From Clostridium sp. BNL1100 (GTDB lineage: Bacteria > Bacillota > Clostridia > Acetivibrionales > DSM-1351): DNA of 64,000 nt. Location of the stretch: contig NC_016791.1 of the NCBI RefSeq assembly GCF_000244875.1, positions 3,911,001-3,975,000 of the forward strand, in the 5' to 3' direction. The position numbers and the translations under genes are program-made. The notes under the pieces were generated by a model. It saw only the letters and a program-made list of their open reading frames with translations, was not told where the DNA came from and ran no database searches. Within the stretch, counting starts at the first letter, position 1. Each line of letters begins with the position of its first letter. Below, in pieces: positions 24,132 to 33,800 of this stretch.

Positions 24132-25001
24132 CTAAAACATGGTGCCGAGGGAATTTAAGATTTCCATCGCAATGATGACTAGATAGGTGAACAAAAAGCA
24201 CATCAACATCACAAAGGAAAACACGCGGATTTTCGGCGGAATCTTCTGCGCCTGCCCCTTGAGCCGTTGTAATTCCAGGGCTTTAAAATCATGGGCCAGC
24301 ATCTGGAAATATACGGTGCTGTCATCGCCACGCAGGACACCAATGAGTCCTCGAACCACATCGGACAGCATGGGCGAATTGAGTCTTGCCTCAAACCGTG
24401 TCAACGCCGCCTCATAGGAAGAGGAGCGCATGTCAGCCGTCAATACATCCAGCTCACGAACAAAAGCGGGGCCTGCGTTTTTCTTATAGCTTTCCATCAT
24501 CGCCAGCACATCACGGCTGGATTTCAAGGTCTGTTCAATGGTTGCCACAAACCGTGGCAGCTCACCTTCGATCTGATCCCGTTTGATCTTCAGCTGCTCA
24601 TCGGCTGCCCGGATTTCCTTGAAATATGACAGCACCGCAAGAACGGCCAGAACAGGGCTGAGCAACGGGAGCAGCATAAGGCAGGGAACAATTCCGAAAA
24701 GGATGGCTCCGGCTTTCGTTATTGCATAGGCGGTGTATACCTCCGGTGTCATAGAAAAGCCTGCCGCCTTGAGGATATTGCCCATACGGCTGCGCTTGTA
24801 CTCATCCATCCGGATATGCTTTGACAACCTGACAGCTCCGGACATGAGCCAGGCTTCCGCCGTTTTGGCGGCTTTTTTGTGTCCTTTTCCTGCACCCAGC
24901 ATGGCCCTGGCTGTTTTCATGGTAGGCAGCTTCAGCAGATCTGCCAGAACGAAATACAGTCCTGCGGTAAGCAGTATTCCTGTGAATATAAGTTGTTTCA
25001 T
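24132..25001 (-). CDS. TadC-like type II/IV secretion F-domain membrane protein
   Basis: About 290 residues with a T2SSF domain: an N-terminal membrane helix, the conserved cytoplasmic region (TIEQTLKSSRDVLAMMESY) and C-terminal helices (VFSFVMLMCFLFTYLVIIAM). TadC with TadB forms the inner-membrane platform of the Tad pilus. ATG at 25001 behind AGGTGAT is preferred over the longer frame. It follows TadB by 7 nt. Confidence 0.85.
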   Translation of the reverse strand: MKQLIFTGILLTAGLYFVLADLLKLPTMKTARAMLGAGKGHKKAAKTAEAWLMSGAVRLSKHIRMDEYKRSRMGNILKAAGFSMTPEVYTAYAITKAGAILFGIVPCLMLLPLLSPVLAVLAVLSYFKEIRAADEQLKIKRDQIEGELPRFVATIEQTLKSSRDVLAMMESYKKNAGPAFVRELDVLTADMRSSSYEAALTRFEARLNSPMLSDVVRGLIGVLRGDDSTVYFQMLAHDFKALELQRLKGQAQKIPPKIRVFSFVMLMCFLFTYLVIIAMEILNSLGTMF

Positions 25002-25008
25002 GCCTGCA

Positions 25009-25938
25009 TCACCTCCTGTACTCAATAGGCTTGGTCAATCGGATGACGAAAGCCGTGGATATAAAGATTGCTGCCGCACAGACGGCAAGGACAGCCTGCC
25101 CCGCCGCCGTATGCATCAGGGTATGGTACCAGCTTCTGTTAAGCAGGTACATGATGGGGACAGTGCCTGCCACCAGCAATGCCATGATGATAAATTCCTT
25201 CCGTGGCTCAAACACCATGTATTCCAGCTCAGAATTGACGATACGCATGTCACTGAGCTTGGCAACGATGGGTGTCAATGTGGTTTTTAGGCTGCGGTCA
25301 TGCTGGCATGCGGAAACGGCGTCACACCATTCCCGGAAGACCTCGTTTTCTATCTTAGGCTTCATCGCATGAAGTGCCATATCACTGTCAGGGTTGATGA
25401 GCTTTACCTGGGCCAGAAAGCCTGCGAACACGCTTTTCACAGGCGGATTCAGATAGGGCACGCTTTCCTCCACCGCCGTCAAAATATCCTCGTTTCTCAG
25501 ATACGCAGTGGTAATGATGGACAATGCCGTTTCCAGCTCTGCAGCGATATTCCTTTTATAATAGACAGCTGTCAGGCGAATGTACCAGAAGGGGATGAAC
25601 ATCATCCCTATAGCCAGCACAGGCACCAGGAACATATTTCCCATCAGAACAGCAAAGCTGGCTCCTGCGGCAAAGAAAAGAAGCGATACTGCACAGATAA
25701 TCGAAAAGCGGTTGCTTCGCCCGGTAATTGCCAGTATCTCCTGCACCTCTGCGATTTCCCTTCGGAGAAAGGACGCTTTTTTGTGCCGGGCAGCCTCGTT
25801 GATCTCAGACCGGATGCTTTTGTCCTTCCGGGTTAGAAAACCGAAGAGACCGTCTGTAAACTCCAGCGGTGAAATACCAAGCAAAAGAAAGGCTCCGATG
25901 ATGATTCCAATGCAGGCAATCAATAATGTCATGGTCAT
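25009..25938 (-). CDS. TadB-like type II/IV secretion F-domain membrane protein
   Basis: A 309-residue protein with an N-terminal membrane helix, two central helices (ICAVSLLFFAAGASFAVLMG), the cytoplasmic T2SSF region (ELETALSIITTAYLRNEDIL) and C-terminal helices. It overlaps the stop of the TadA gene by 1 nt. With TadC it would form the assembly platform driven by the TadA ATPase. Confidence 0.85.
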   Translation of the reverse strand: MTMTLLIACIGIIIGAFLLLGISPLEFTDGLFGFLTRKDKSIRSEINEAARHKKASFLRREIAEVQEILAITGRSNRFSIICAVSLLFFAAGASFAVLMGNMFLVPVLAIGMMFIPFWYIRLTAVYYKRNIAAELETALSIITTAYLRNEDILTAVEESVPYLNPPVKSVFAGFLAQVKLINPDSDMALHAMKPKIENEVFREWCDAVSACQHDRSLKTTLTPIVAKLSDMRIVNSELEYMVFEPRKEFIIMALLVAGTVPIMYLLNRSWYHTLMHTAAGQAVLAVCAAAIFISTAFVIRLTKPIEYRR

Positions 25939-27377
25939 TAGTCAGTACCTCCTGCCATAAGAATTCGGTTTAAGGTATCCTGGGGCATCCCGTTTTCGAG
26001 AAAGCGCTTTTGCAGGCTCTGTGAAATACTCTGTACTGTACAGTGGCTTCCGTTTATGATGAATTTTCCATTCTCCACCCTGTTCTCTGTAATCTGGTAC
26101 TGGAACAGGCTGCGGTAGCTCCTGGTTCCGTCGGGCAAGATTTCGCATTCCATAACTTCCATCAAACGGCGCTGCTTGTTTTCAAGCTGCTTGGAAAATA
26201 CCACAATGGGGAACGCCTCGGTAACCAGATCCATGAGGGTGTTGTCCGCCATGTCATACTTCCTTTTGCACAGGGTGACCATACGGCGCCAGGTGGCCTC
26301 ACAGGAATTGGAGTGGATGGTGGTCAGCACCGTGTGTCCTGTTCTGGCGGATTCCTGGGCTGCATAGGCTTCCGGTCCGCGCATTTCTCCAACGCATATG
26401 ATTTCCGGATTGAAACGCAGAGCCATGTCCAGCAATATGTCCTGGTCAATGCTCTGCTTCTCGTTCTCGCTCATACGGGTCAGGGTGTGAATGACACTGT
26501 TGCAGACCTTTCCATCTCTTTGCCTCACCAGCGCCAGCTCACGGGAGCCGTTTTCGATAGTGAAGATTCTCTTGTTGTCGGGAATGGTAGTCAAAAGCCA
26601 GCCTGCCAGCGTGGTTTTACCGGAGCTGGTGGCACCCGCCACACAGATGGAAATGCCATACCGCAGACATTCCGCCAGAAAATCCAGCATGGCTTCGGTG
26701 GCAGTCCCACCGCTGATGAAATCCTCCTTTTTCATCGATTGGGGATTGACGATACGGATGGAAGCAGCCACACCCACGTCCTCATCCACCAGCGGTGTTT
26801 TCAAGACCGCAATACGGATGTTTTTACTTAAATGCCCCAGTATGGCAGGACTGGCATTGTCCAGTACCATTCCGGACACATGGAGCATACGGCGCACTAC
26901 GTTGATGGCATGCTCCGGACTATCAAAGTGTTCCTCCAGCTTTTTGGTGGTACCGCTGCTGTACTGCACCTCGATGTCGTTCCAGGCATTGATGTCGATT
27001 TCCTCAATTCCTGCTCCAAAGATGTATTTTGTCAGGAAGGAAAACTCCGCCATCTCTGTATAGAGGGCATCCACCAGTTGCAGCTGTGTCATGCCTGCAA
27101 CAGCCAGACGGTAATCCTGCACATATTTGGTGATGTACCTCTTGACCTGGGCCTTGACTTCCTCCGTGCCTCCATCGGTGATTAGTACGGCGTACTTACC
27201 TGAGATATATGCCTGTACATCGTGAAGCACCGAACTGAATTCCCTGGTTGCCCCATCAGGAGAGAAAAACAGATCCTGGTTGCTTAGCATGCTTGCAGTC
27301 ATCGTTCTTGCCTGATTTTTAGAGGTATCATTGTCCTCATAGGACACTTTGTCCATCAGAAGATGATCATTTCTCAT
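25938..27377 (-). CDS. TadA/CpaF-type secretion ATPase
   Basis: A 479-residue protein. A disordered start, an N-terminal domain, Walker A GATSSGKTT near residue 255, and the Walker B/His-box segment ICVGEMRGPEAYAAQESART then TTIHSNS mark it as a CpaF-family ATPase. Such hexamers power Tad pilus extension. It overlaps the TadZ-like gene by 4 nt. In this window it is the second secretion ATPase beside VirD4 and, unlike VirB4, it is intact. Confidence 0.93.
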   Translation of the reverse strand: MRNDHLLMDKVSYEDNDTSKNQARTMTASMLSNQDLFFSPDGATREFSSVLHDVQAYISGKYAVLITDGGTEEVKAQVKRYITKYVQDYRLAVAGMTQLQLVDALYTEMAEFSFLTKYIFGAGIEEIDINAWNDIEVQYSSGTTKKLEEHFDSPEHAINVVRRMLHVSGMVLDNASPAILGHLSKNIRIAVLKTPLVDEDVGVAASIRIVNPQSMKKEDFISGGTATEAMLDFLAECLRYGISICVAGATSSGKTTLAGWLLTTIPDNKRIFTIENGSRELALVRQRDGKVCNSVIHTLTRMSENEKQSIDQDILLDMALRFNPEIICVGEMRGPEAYAAQESARTGHTVLTTIHSNSCEATWRRMVTLCKRKYDMADNTLMDLVTEAFPIVVFSKQLENKQRRLMEVMECEILPDGTRSYRSLFQYQITENRVENGKFIINGSHCTVQSISQSLQKRFLENGMPQDTLNRILMAGGTD

Positions 27378-28186
27378 ACGCCGAACACCTCCTTGGATAT
27401 TTTCTCAATCTCTTTCCGGAAGCCGCGGCTGTCTTTTAGGGCCAGCTCACCAAGCAGATTTCCCGCAAGGGCCAAATTCTCCAGCTCATAGGAATGGGAG
27501 ATTTTAAAGGCAACACTGCCCAATACCTGCTCGATGTGTTCTCCGGCCTGATTGGATTTTACATTGGACACCGCCTTGTACTGCTTGTCTGCATCCCACT
27601 TCTTGTCCTTAAGAAGCGGCAATTGGGAGGATAGATAGCTGATGGATTTCAGATCGCAGTTTACCAGCCGGAGAACACAATCCGCTTCCAGCAAGGAAAC
27701 CGCCGACAGGATATCATGGGCAATGGTGCTGCCACAGTCAATGATGATGTACGGGGCGATATCCCGCAGATGATCGATAAGCTCGACAGCCAGCTCCTGG
27801 TTATAGGGCGGGTAGGTAAACACATTCTCACCCTTGAGCATACCGATAATGGTCAAATGGCTCAGCTTTTTATGGGTGACACAATTTTGCTTGATCAGCA
27901 TTTCCGTTACATGGGTGGCGGCAAGAATGCTTCCCAGGGAACGCTCGCATTCCAGCTCGGCAGGCGGGCAGATACAAGGCAGCATGGGAGCCGTCATATC
28001 ACATAAAAGCAGCACGACATTTTTTTTACGGTCAGCCAGGTACTTGGCAAGGCGCACACTGACAGTGGTTTTCCCGCTGCCGGGGCTGCCCCATACCGCC
28101 AGCACCTGAGCATCCGGCTCCTGTTCCTCTGGAATAGCCTTTGATGGATTGCGGGAGAAGATGCTCCCTTTCATGAAGTTGAGCAT
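27374..28186 (-). CDS. TadZ/CpaE-like ParA-family ATPase
   Basis: A 270-residue protein with a deviant Walker A (WGSPGSGKTTVSVRLA near residues 32-47) and the Asp switch segment YIIIDCGST near 148. TadZ-type MinD/ParA ATPases place the Tad machine at a pole or patch. It begins one nt before the CpaB gene's end and overlaps TadA, so the set is co-translated. Confidence 0.85.
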   Translation of the reverse strand: MLNFMKGSIFSRNPSKAIPEEQEPDAQVLAVWGSPGSGKTTVSVRLAKYLADRKKNVVLLLCDMTAPMLPCICPPAELECERSLGSILAATHVTEMLIKQNCVTHKKLSHLTIIGMLKGENVFTYPPYNQELAVELIDHLRDIAPYIIIDCGSTIAHDILSAVSLLEADCVLRLVNCDLKSISYLSSQLPLLKDKKWDADKQYKAVSNVKSNQAGEHIEQVLGSVAFKISHSYELENLALAGNLLGELALKDSRGFRKEIEKISKEVFGV

Positions 28187-29059
28187 TTATCTTCCCTCGC
28201 TTTCGGTTGTGGTGCTTTGCGGCTCCGCAGCAGGATCGGAAGCTCCGCCGTTGTCTGCAGTACCGCTGACAGGACCATTCATATTAAAGGTGCTTCCGCT
28301 TTGATCCTGTAATGACACCGGGTGCAGGGTTTCCAGTACCTTGTCCTGAATAGCGGTGAATTTAGCGGCGTTTTCCTTGCTGCCGCGATACACCAGGGAC
28401 AGATGGAGCTTGCCCTCTGCCTCCAGCTCCGCCAGGATTTTTGACTGTTCAGGGGACACCAGCAGAGTCACAGTTGCTGGGAGCTGCTTTTCCCCTTCTT
28501 CCTGTACCTTTTCTCCGGAGTCTTGTTCCGAATCGGTGTCATAACCGCTGCTGGCTGTCACACCGATGACTTCCACATAGGTCAGCTCTGGCGGGATAAC
28601 GGTGGAGCCCTGCTTTTTATAGTCGGGAGCGATGACACTGACAATGTCGCCGGAGATCAGCTTACCTGACAAACCTCCTGCAAAATTTTTGATACTGACA
28701 GATATGGCCTGCTTTTCTCCGTCCAGGCTGTAAAGATAGGCGTTCTCAGAAGCTGGGATATCCGACAGCTTGGCAGGAAGAATATAGTCGCCGGAAGCGA
28801 AATCCGCTTTTGCATATTTACCCACGACATTTTCACTCTGCCGTATTACGTTCTCCGGCAGGTTGTAGCCGCCTACCTCTGCGGTCTGTACCATATTTCC
28901 GGTGATCTGCTCTCCGCTTTTTATATCCCTGACCACCCGGACGATGGAGGCTTTCTGCGATACGCTCTGATTAAACAGCGGCGTCAGGACAAAGCAGATT
29001 AACAAAGAAAGCACGATGCACAGGATACCCAGCACCGTGCGGTTTTTTATAAAGTTCAT
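28187..29059 (-). CDS. CpaB/RcpC-like SAF-domain pilus protein
   Basis: About 290 residues from ATG 29059 behind AGGAGG. A membrane helix (TVLGILCIVLSLLICFVL) is followed by a SAF domain (RDIKSGEQITGNMVQTAEVG) and a second beta domain (ISVSIKNFAGGLSGKLISGD), then a Ser/Gly/Thr-rich end. RcpC/CpaB proteins belong to Tad systems in both Gram-negative and Gram-positive bacteria. It follows the prepilin peptidase gene. Confidence 0.85.
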   Translation of the reverse strand: MNFIKNRTVLGILCIVLSLLICFVLTPLFNQSVSQKASIVRVVRDIKSGEQITGNMVQTAEVGGYNLPENVIRQSENVVGKYAKADFASGDYILPAKLSDIPASENAYLYSLDGEKQAISVSIKNFAGGLSGKLISGDIVSVIAPDYKKQGSTVIPPELTYVEVIGVTASSGYDTDSEQDSGEKVQEEGEKQLPATVTLLVSPEQSKILAELEAEGKLHLSLVYRGSKENAAKFTAIQDKVLETLHPVSLQDQSGSTFNMNGPVSGTADNGGASDPAAEPQSTTTESEGR

Positions 29060-29072
29060 CAAATGTTCCTCC

Positions 29073-29498
29073 TTATAAAATGAAATAGGCTGCCAGGCAG
29101 CCGAAAGAAAGAAAAGGCGCAAGAGGATAGGCTTTAATGACCTCTTTCTTGCGCACCCTTTGTATCAAAATATGAATTGCGTGAAATGCCAGCAGGACCG
29201 ACAAACCTATGATGATGGCAGCTGTGCTTTTATGAATACCCAGCACCAGCCCTGCCGTAGCCATGAGCTTGATGTCCCCTCCCCCCATTCCGCCCCAGGC
29301 AAGAGCCGCCATCAAAAAGGGGAGTGCTGCAAGAATGCCCCACAGCTTTACTGGCTCAAAAGCCAGAAGCCCTGTCAGGGCAATGCACAGGCAAAGGCTG
29401 TCCGGAATGATTCGCTTCCGTATATCCCAAAAGCAGGCTGCCGCCAGCAGGGCAGCAAAAAAGCCGCCCTGCATGATGAGCGGCCAATTAATGCCCAT
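29073..29498 (-). CDS. TadV/CpaA-type prepilin peptidase
   Basis: A 141-residue polytopic protein. The two aspartates of the aspartyl prepilin peptidase family are in FWDIRKRIIPDSL near residue 25 and in GGGDIKLMA near residue 74. The short length without an N-methyltransferase domain is the TadV/CpaA form. It overlaps the Flp-like pilin gene by about 10 nt, its expected substrate. Confidence 0.88.
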   Translation of the reverse strand: MGINWPLIMQGGFFAALLAAACFWDIRKRIIPDSLCLCIALTGLLAFEPVKLWGILAALPFLMAALAWGGMGGGDIKLMATAGLVLGIHKSTAAIIIGLSVLLAFHAIHILIQRVRKKEVIKAYPLAPFLSFGCLAAYFIL

Positions 29499-29718
29499 AG
29501 TTAAACATATCCGTAATACGCTGCTTCAGGATCGGCAGGACAGTTTCACCAAACAAGGCATATAATCCGGCGAGGACAAGAGCACCGATCACGACAGCAA
29601 TTAAAATCTTGATGGCGGTATCCACAAAGCCCTCTCCCTGCTGGGAACGGAGTACGGCCTGTGCCTTCAGGAGCTTCAAGGTCAGCTGGTTTTTCACTTT
29701 GCTTACGAGTTTTTTCAT
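29488..29718 (-). CDS. Flp-like type IVc pilin (DUF6133-like)
   Basis: A 76-residue protein: a basic leader (MKKLVSKVKNQLTLKLLK), then SQQGEGFVDTAIKILIAVV and a long hydrophobic helix, then a short soluble end. The Gly-Glu-Gly before a hydrophobic helix is a likely cut site for the adjacent peptidase. Small size and gene order (pilin, peptidase, CpaB, TadZ, TadA, TadB, TadC) identify it as the major pilin, although the sequence differs from classical Flp. ATG at 29718 follows GGAGGT. Confidence 0.75.
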   Translation of the reverse strand: MKKLVSKVKNQLTLKLLKAQAVLRSQQGEGFVDTAIKILIAVVIGALVLAGLYALFGETVLPILKQRITDMFNYGH

Positions 29719-29760
29719 GGTTTTTTACCTCCAAATATAATTTTTTTTGCGATTGAATTT

Positions 29761-29786
29761 AAAAAAGGCGGGCTTAAAGTCCCGCC
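29761..29786 (-). terminator. Intrinsic terminator between the SpoVG-like and pilin genes
   Basis: GGCGGGACTT/AAGCCCGCC stem followed on the minus strand by TTTTTT. It overlaps the stop codon of the SpoVG-like gene and lies 43 nt before the pilin start. Confidence 0.8.
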
Positions 29787-30187
29787 ATCTGCATGCCGGA
29801 GCGCTGTTCCGGCGTTTGTTCAAAAGGGGAGGCATCCGCCGCCTTTTGCTGGTTCTGACTCTGAGTAAGGGCTTGCTGGTAGGCATCAATGACTGCCTGA
29901 TTGAGCTGCTCCCGGAATTCCTTTGTAACCGGAAAGCAGATGTCCTTGTATTCGCCGTTACCCGCTTTGTAGCTTGGCATTGCAATAAACAGCCCTTTGG
30001 TGCTGTCCATTACCTTCACATTGCGGATAGCAAAGCAGTCATTGAGGTTGACGGATGCGTAGGCCCGGATACTGCCCTCCGGACGGATAGAGCTGATCTT
30101 CACATCCACCTTCATGGGCATAGGTTGTTCCGCTGCAGTCTGCAAAGCTTCCTTCGGGGCCTTGGTTGTGGCTTGAGCTTTACTCAT
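29774..30187 (-). CDS. SpoVG-family regulator with Gln-rich tail
   Basis: A 137-residue protein. After an Ala/Lys/Thr-rich start, residues about 24-105 follow the SpoVG pattern: VDVKISSIRPEGSIRAYASV, FAIRNVKVMD, GLFIAMPSYK and DICFPVTKEFREQLN. SpoVG proteins bind nucleic acid and control septation, sporulation and virulence genes. The tail is rich in Gln and ends EQRSGMQMAGL, close to the shared Met-alternating tail. It lies between the YodL gene and the Tad cluster, each side bounded by a terminator-like hairpin. Confidence 0.85.
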   Translation of the reverse strand: MSKAQATTKAPKEALQTAAEQPMPMKVDVKISSIRPEGSIRAYASVNLNDCFAIRNVKVMDSTKGLFIAMPSYKAGNGEYKDICFPVTKEFREQLNQAVIDAYQQALTQSQNQQKAADASPFEQTPEQRSGMQMAGL

Positions 30188-30218
30188 GGGTTCTTTCCTC
30201 CTTCATATGTTTTGGATT

Positions 30219-30238
30219 AAAAAACAGCCTTTCGGCTG
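30219..30238 (-). terminator. Intrinsic terminator before the SpoVG-like gene
   Basis: CAGCC-GAAA-GGCTG on the minus strand followed by TTTTTT, 30 nt before the SpoVG start. Confidence 0.8.
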
Positions 30239-30247
30239 CTGGCAGAG

Positions 30248-30808
30248 TTACATATTCATTGCCGGTCCCTGGTGCAGCTCCTGCTCCGGAGGCTGAAAGG
30301 AAATCTCCTTAAAGCCTCGGTGGTCCACATAGTGGAAGGTGCTGCCGCCTTCATCGTACAGCTCCACTATATCCGACATGGAAAGGCTGTGCCCTTCATA
30401 TCCGGGCGGGTCGTCCAGGTTGAATTTTGCAAAGAGCTCCTCCAGGTCATTGGTTTCCACCTCGCCATCGTACACAATCCGGTAGTTAGCAGGGTCAGGC
30501 TCACCGAACTGCTCTGTCAGCTCATCGTATCCGATAAACCTCATCATGATGTCCGTATTGGGCTTGAGCTGATGGATTCGACACCGTTTCAGCACCTGCA
30601 GGTTGCCTTCCGTATCCAGCTTGCCCTCCGCCAAACACGAGAAGGTTCCGTTCCGCCACTCCAGCTCCAGTCCTTTGTTCTCTGTAAGATAGGCCGATAA
30701 CTCCTTATTCTGAAACATGGGGTCCACGATGGCTCTGCCTTTATCAATGTATCCTGCGGTATTGCCATAATACAGAATGAGGTTGTTCTTGATCTGAATA
30801 CCATTCAT
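30248..30808 (-). CDS. YodL-domain protein
   Basis: A 186-residue protein. Residues about 105-172 match the YodL domain: NYRIVYDGEVETNDLEELFA, PPGYEGHSLSMSDIVELYD and YYVD-like FHYVDHRGFKEI. YodL-type domains are common in large polyvalent proteins and small ICE proteins thought to act in recipients. It ends ELHQGPAMNM, matching the amidoligase end (GLSMNM). It lies between the SLH protein and SpoVG genes. Confidence 0.82.
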   Translation of the reverse strand: MNGIQIKNNLILYYGNTAGYIDKGRAIVDPMFQNKELSAYLTENKGLELEWRNGTFSCLAEGKLDTEGNLQVLKRCRIHQLKPNTDIMMRFIGYDELTEQFGEPDPANYRIVYDGEVETNDLEELFAKFNLDDPPGYEGHSLSMSDIVELYDEGGSTFHYVDHRGFKEISFQPPEQELHQGPAMNM

Positions 30809-30841
30809 GAGGCATCCTCCTTTCCCGGCAAGGTTGCCGTA

Positions 30842-33800
30842 CTACTGAAAATAGAAAGTTACGGAATAGGTAATGTTGCTCTTGTTATACATGCAGTCGT
30901 GGTTTGTGTAATAGTACATTTCCAACTTGCTGTAGAGCCCTGGTGAAAGGGAACGGCTGAAGGTAATGCCGTTGGTGGTGGTGCCGTAGTCCAGCTGATC
31001 CCACTGTCCGGTCAGTATGTTGTAGCCTCGGACACGACCATAGTCATTTCCGGAATGGCCTGAAACAGGAGGCACCGTAAAGGTATAATTGGTGATGGTC
31101 GCTCCTTCAATACCCTGCTCCAGAATCACCGATTCCGGTCCGGTCAGCGTCATGCCGCCTCCCTTGTTTGGATCGGCAACAAAGAATACAATAGCTGCCC
31201 AAGGCGATTCTGCTCCTGTTGAGTCCACCGCTTTCACACGAACCACGTTTTTACCTAATGGGTAGGCGGTGCTGGTCTGTGCCGGTCTGCCCTCCCATAC
31301 ATAGGTGATTGCATCACCGTCCAGATCGCTGCTGGAGGCAGTGATGGTGATTGCTACACCCGGCGCTATGCTGTTGCCGTCCGGTGTTCGGGTAATGACG
31401 GGAGTGGTTGGCACTGAGTTTGCCACCGTAAAGGTAATGTCCGTCCAGTCGGAATACAGCCCCCAGGCATCCTTTGCCCTGACCTTCACCGTATGTGTGC
31501 CCACAGCGTAGTAACTGTCAGGGGTGCTGCCGGAGTATTCCAAGGTCACACTATCGCCGTCCGGATCGGTGGCATAGGCTGAAAGGTTGACCAGCAGCTT
31601 GCCATCCTTTGCGGTACGGGTTACCGATACACTTCCGACAGGCTTGTTCGCTGCGTTGTTGGTAACGGTAATGCCTTGAGCATAGCTGAAGGTTCTTCCT
31701 GCACTATCGGTGGTGCTGGCAGTCAGGACATAGCTGCCAGTGCTTTGAATGGATATGGTTCCTCCGCTGTTGCTTAGACTTCCAGTGTAGCTGGCAGCAT
31801 TGCCGTTTTGCGTGAGCTTCCAGATGAGGGTTCTGCCTTCCAATCCGGACACAGTGGGCATGGATACGTTAAAGCCGGAGCCGATATGAATGGTAGACGG
31901 GATGCTAAAGGGAAAGACTGCGACGGGCTTAACGGTTCCTGTATTGGAGGTAAAGGTGAAGCTTCTGCCCTTTGTATCCGTTGCCACGGCCAACAGTTTC
32001 ACTGAGATGGTTTTGTCCGTGTTAATCTTCAGGCTGCCTCCGCTGGTTCCGACAGTGCCTGTGGCATATTGTCCATAGGGCTTCGCTTCTCCGCCATCCA
32101 CTGAAAGGAGCCAATTGATAGACACTCCGTCCAGTTCGGTACCGGATGCAGTGAGCGCAATTGGTTCATTGCTGTAGCTGAGCGCCTGCATGCCGAGGGT
32201 CAGCTGAGGAATAGGAAAAACACTGAGGCTTTTGCTTCGGGTAAAGGTACGGCCTGTAGAGTCTGTCATGGTTAGGTTCAGCTCATATTGTCCCTTTGCT
32301 ACAAAGGTCAGACTTCCGCCTACCTTGGTGAGGGTGCCGGAGGTATAAGCCGAGTAATGCTCTGCACCTCCACCATCCTTGACAACAGTCCACTCCGCAG
32401 TGAGGTTTTCCAAATCTGTGCCGCTGACACTGACAGCTCCAGCTTCGCCGGTATACCATACCTGCGGTCCACTAAGAGTTATCATTGGAACCGGACAGAC
32501 GGTAGTGGATGCCGAATAAGAGAATATTCTCCCCAGGGCATCGGTCATGGAGGCCGTAAGGATGTATGTTCCTGAATCCTTAAATCGGATATCTCCGCCG
32601 AAGGCGTTGAGAGTCCCATCGATGGCAGACGCAAGCTCAACAGGCTCTCCATCCTTGGTGAGATTCCATTTCACCGGCAGCACATTGTTGTTGCCGCGGG
32701 TTCGGAGCTCAATGGTGCGGTCTGTGTGGGTAGCTTCCGGAAGCTCAAAGGAAATGCTCAGGACCGGGAGGACCTCAATTTTACCGCCGTTCTCATAAAG
32801 AAATACACGCCCGGTTTCATCGGTGATTCTGGCAATCAGCTCATAGGTCCCGGCATGTTTGAAGCGGATGGTACCTCCGCTGTTATCCAGGGTTCCGTCG
32901 ATATATGTCTTAAAATCTTGGAATCCAAAGCCGTTCTCACACAGCCATTCCACCTTTAAGCTGCCTAATTCCAAGATTTCTGGAATCACCTCCACTAAGG
33001 TGTCGGTATATGCGGTTTCCGGCAGCCTATAAGAGATGCCGGGAATAGGATAAACCTTGACGGGTGAGGTGTAGCTGTAGCTTCTGCCGGCGGGGTCACT
33101 GAAGGCTGCCTTCAGGACATACTCGCCTTTTTCCTTGAAGCGAATAGTGCCGCCGGAGTTGTTGAGCTGGCCTTCCACCACACTATATAAGTCAACAGCC
33201 TCGCCGTTTTTCGTCAGCAACCACTGGATTGTAGCATCTCCAAGGTTTTCAAATCGGCTCTCCACGCGAACTGCAGTATCCGTATGGGTGATTTCAGGCA
33301 CATAAAAGCCGATAGAGCCTACTGGGTATATGGTGATACTTTTAGATGCGGAAAAGCTTTTTCCGGTTTCATCGGTAAGCGATCCGGTAAGCATATATAC
33401 ACCTTTATCCTTGAACCGTATTTTTCCGCCTTCACTACTCAGAGTGCCTTCAACTGCATCTGTAAGAGCAACAGACTCGCTATTTTGGGTGAGGCTCCAG
33501 CTTACATCCAGGCTATCCGCCTCTATTAGAGTTGTGGAGACCTCCAGCACAGTGTCGGTATGTGAGGCGGCAGGCAGCTCAAAGGCTATGTCGGCCACCG
33601 GATAGACGACAGTACTTTCGCTATGAGTGAATATTCGACCAGTTTCATCGGTTATGGATGCTGACAGTGTACATTTACCCTTGTTCCTGAACACAAAGGT
33701 GCCGCCTTCATTGGACAGCTGGCCCTCCAGCAGATCGGAAAGCTGTGCAGCTTCTTCGTCTTTCACTGCCGACCACACAATATCATGGCCATAGAGCTGC

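Noticed and set aside
25938-27377. Reading the TadA-like ATPase as VirB11 of the T4SS
   Set aside because: It is surrounded by TadZ, TadB, TadC, CpaB, prepilin peptidase and pilin genes, so the Tad role fits better, although sharing between systems cannot be excluded.
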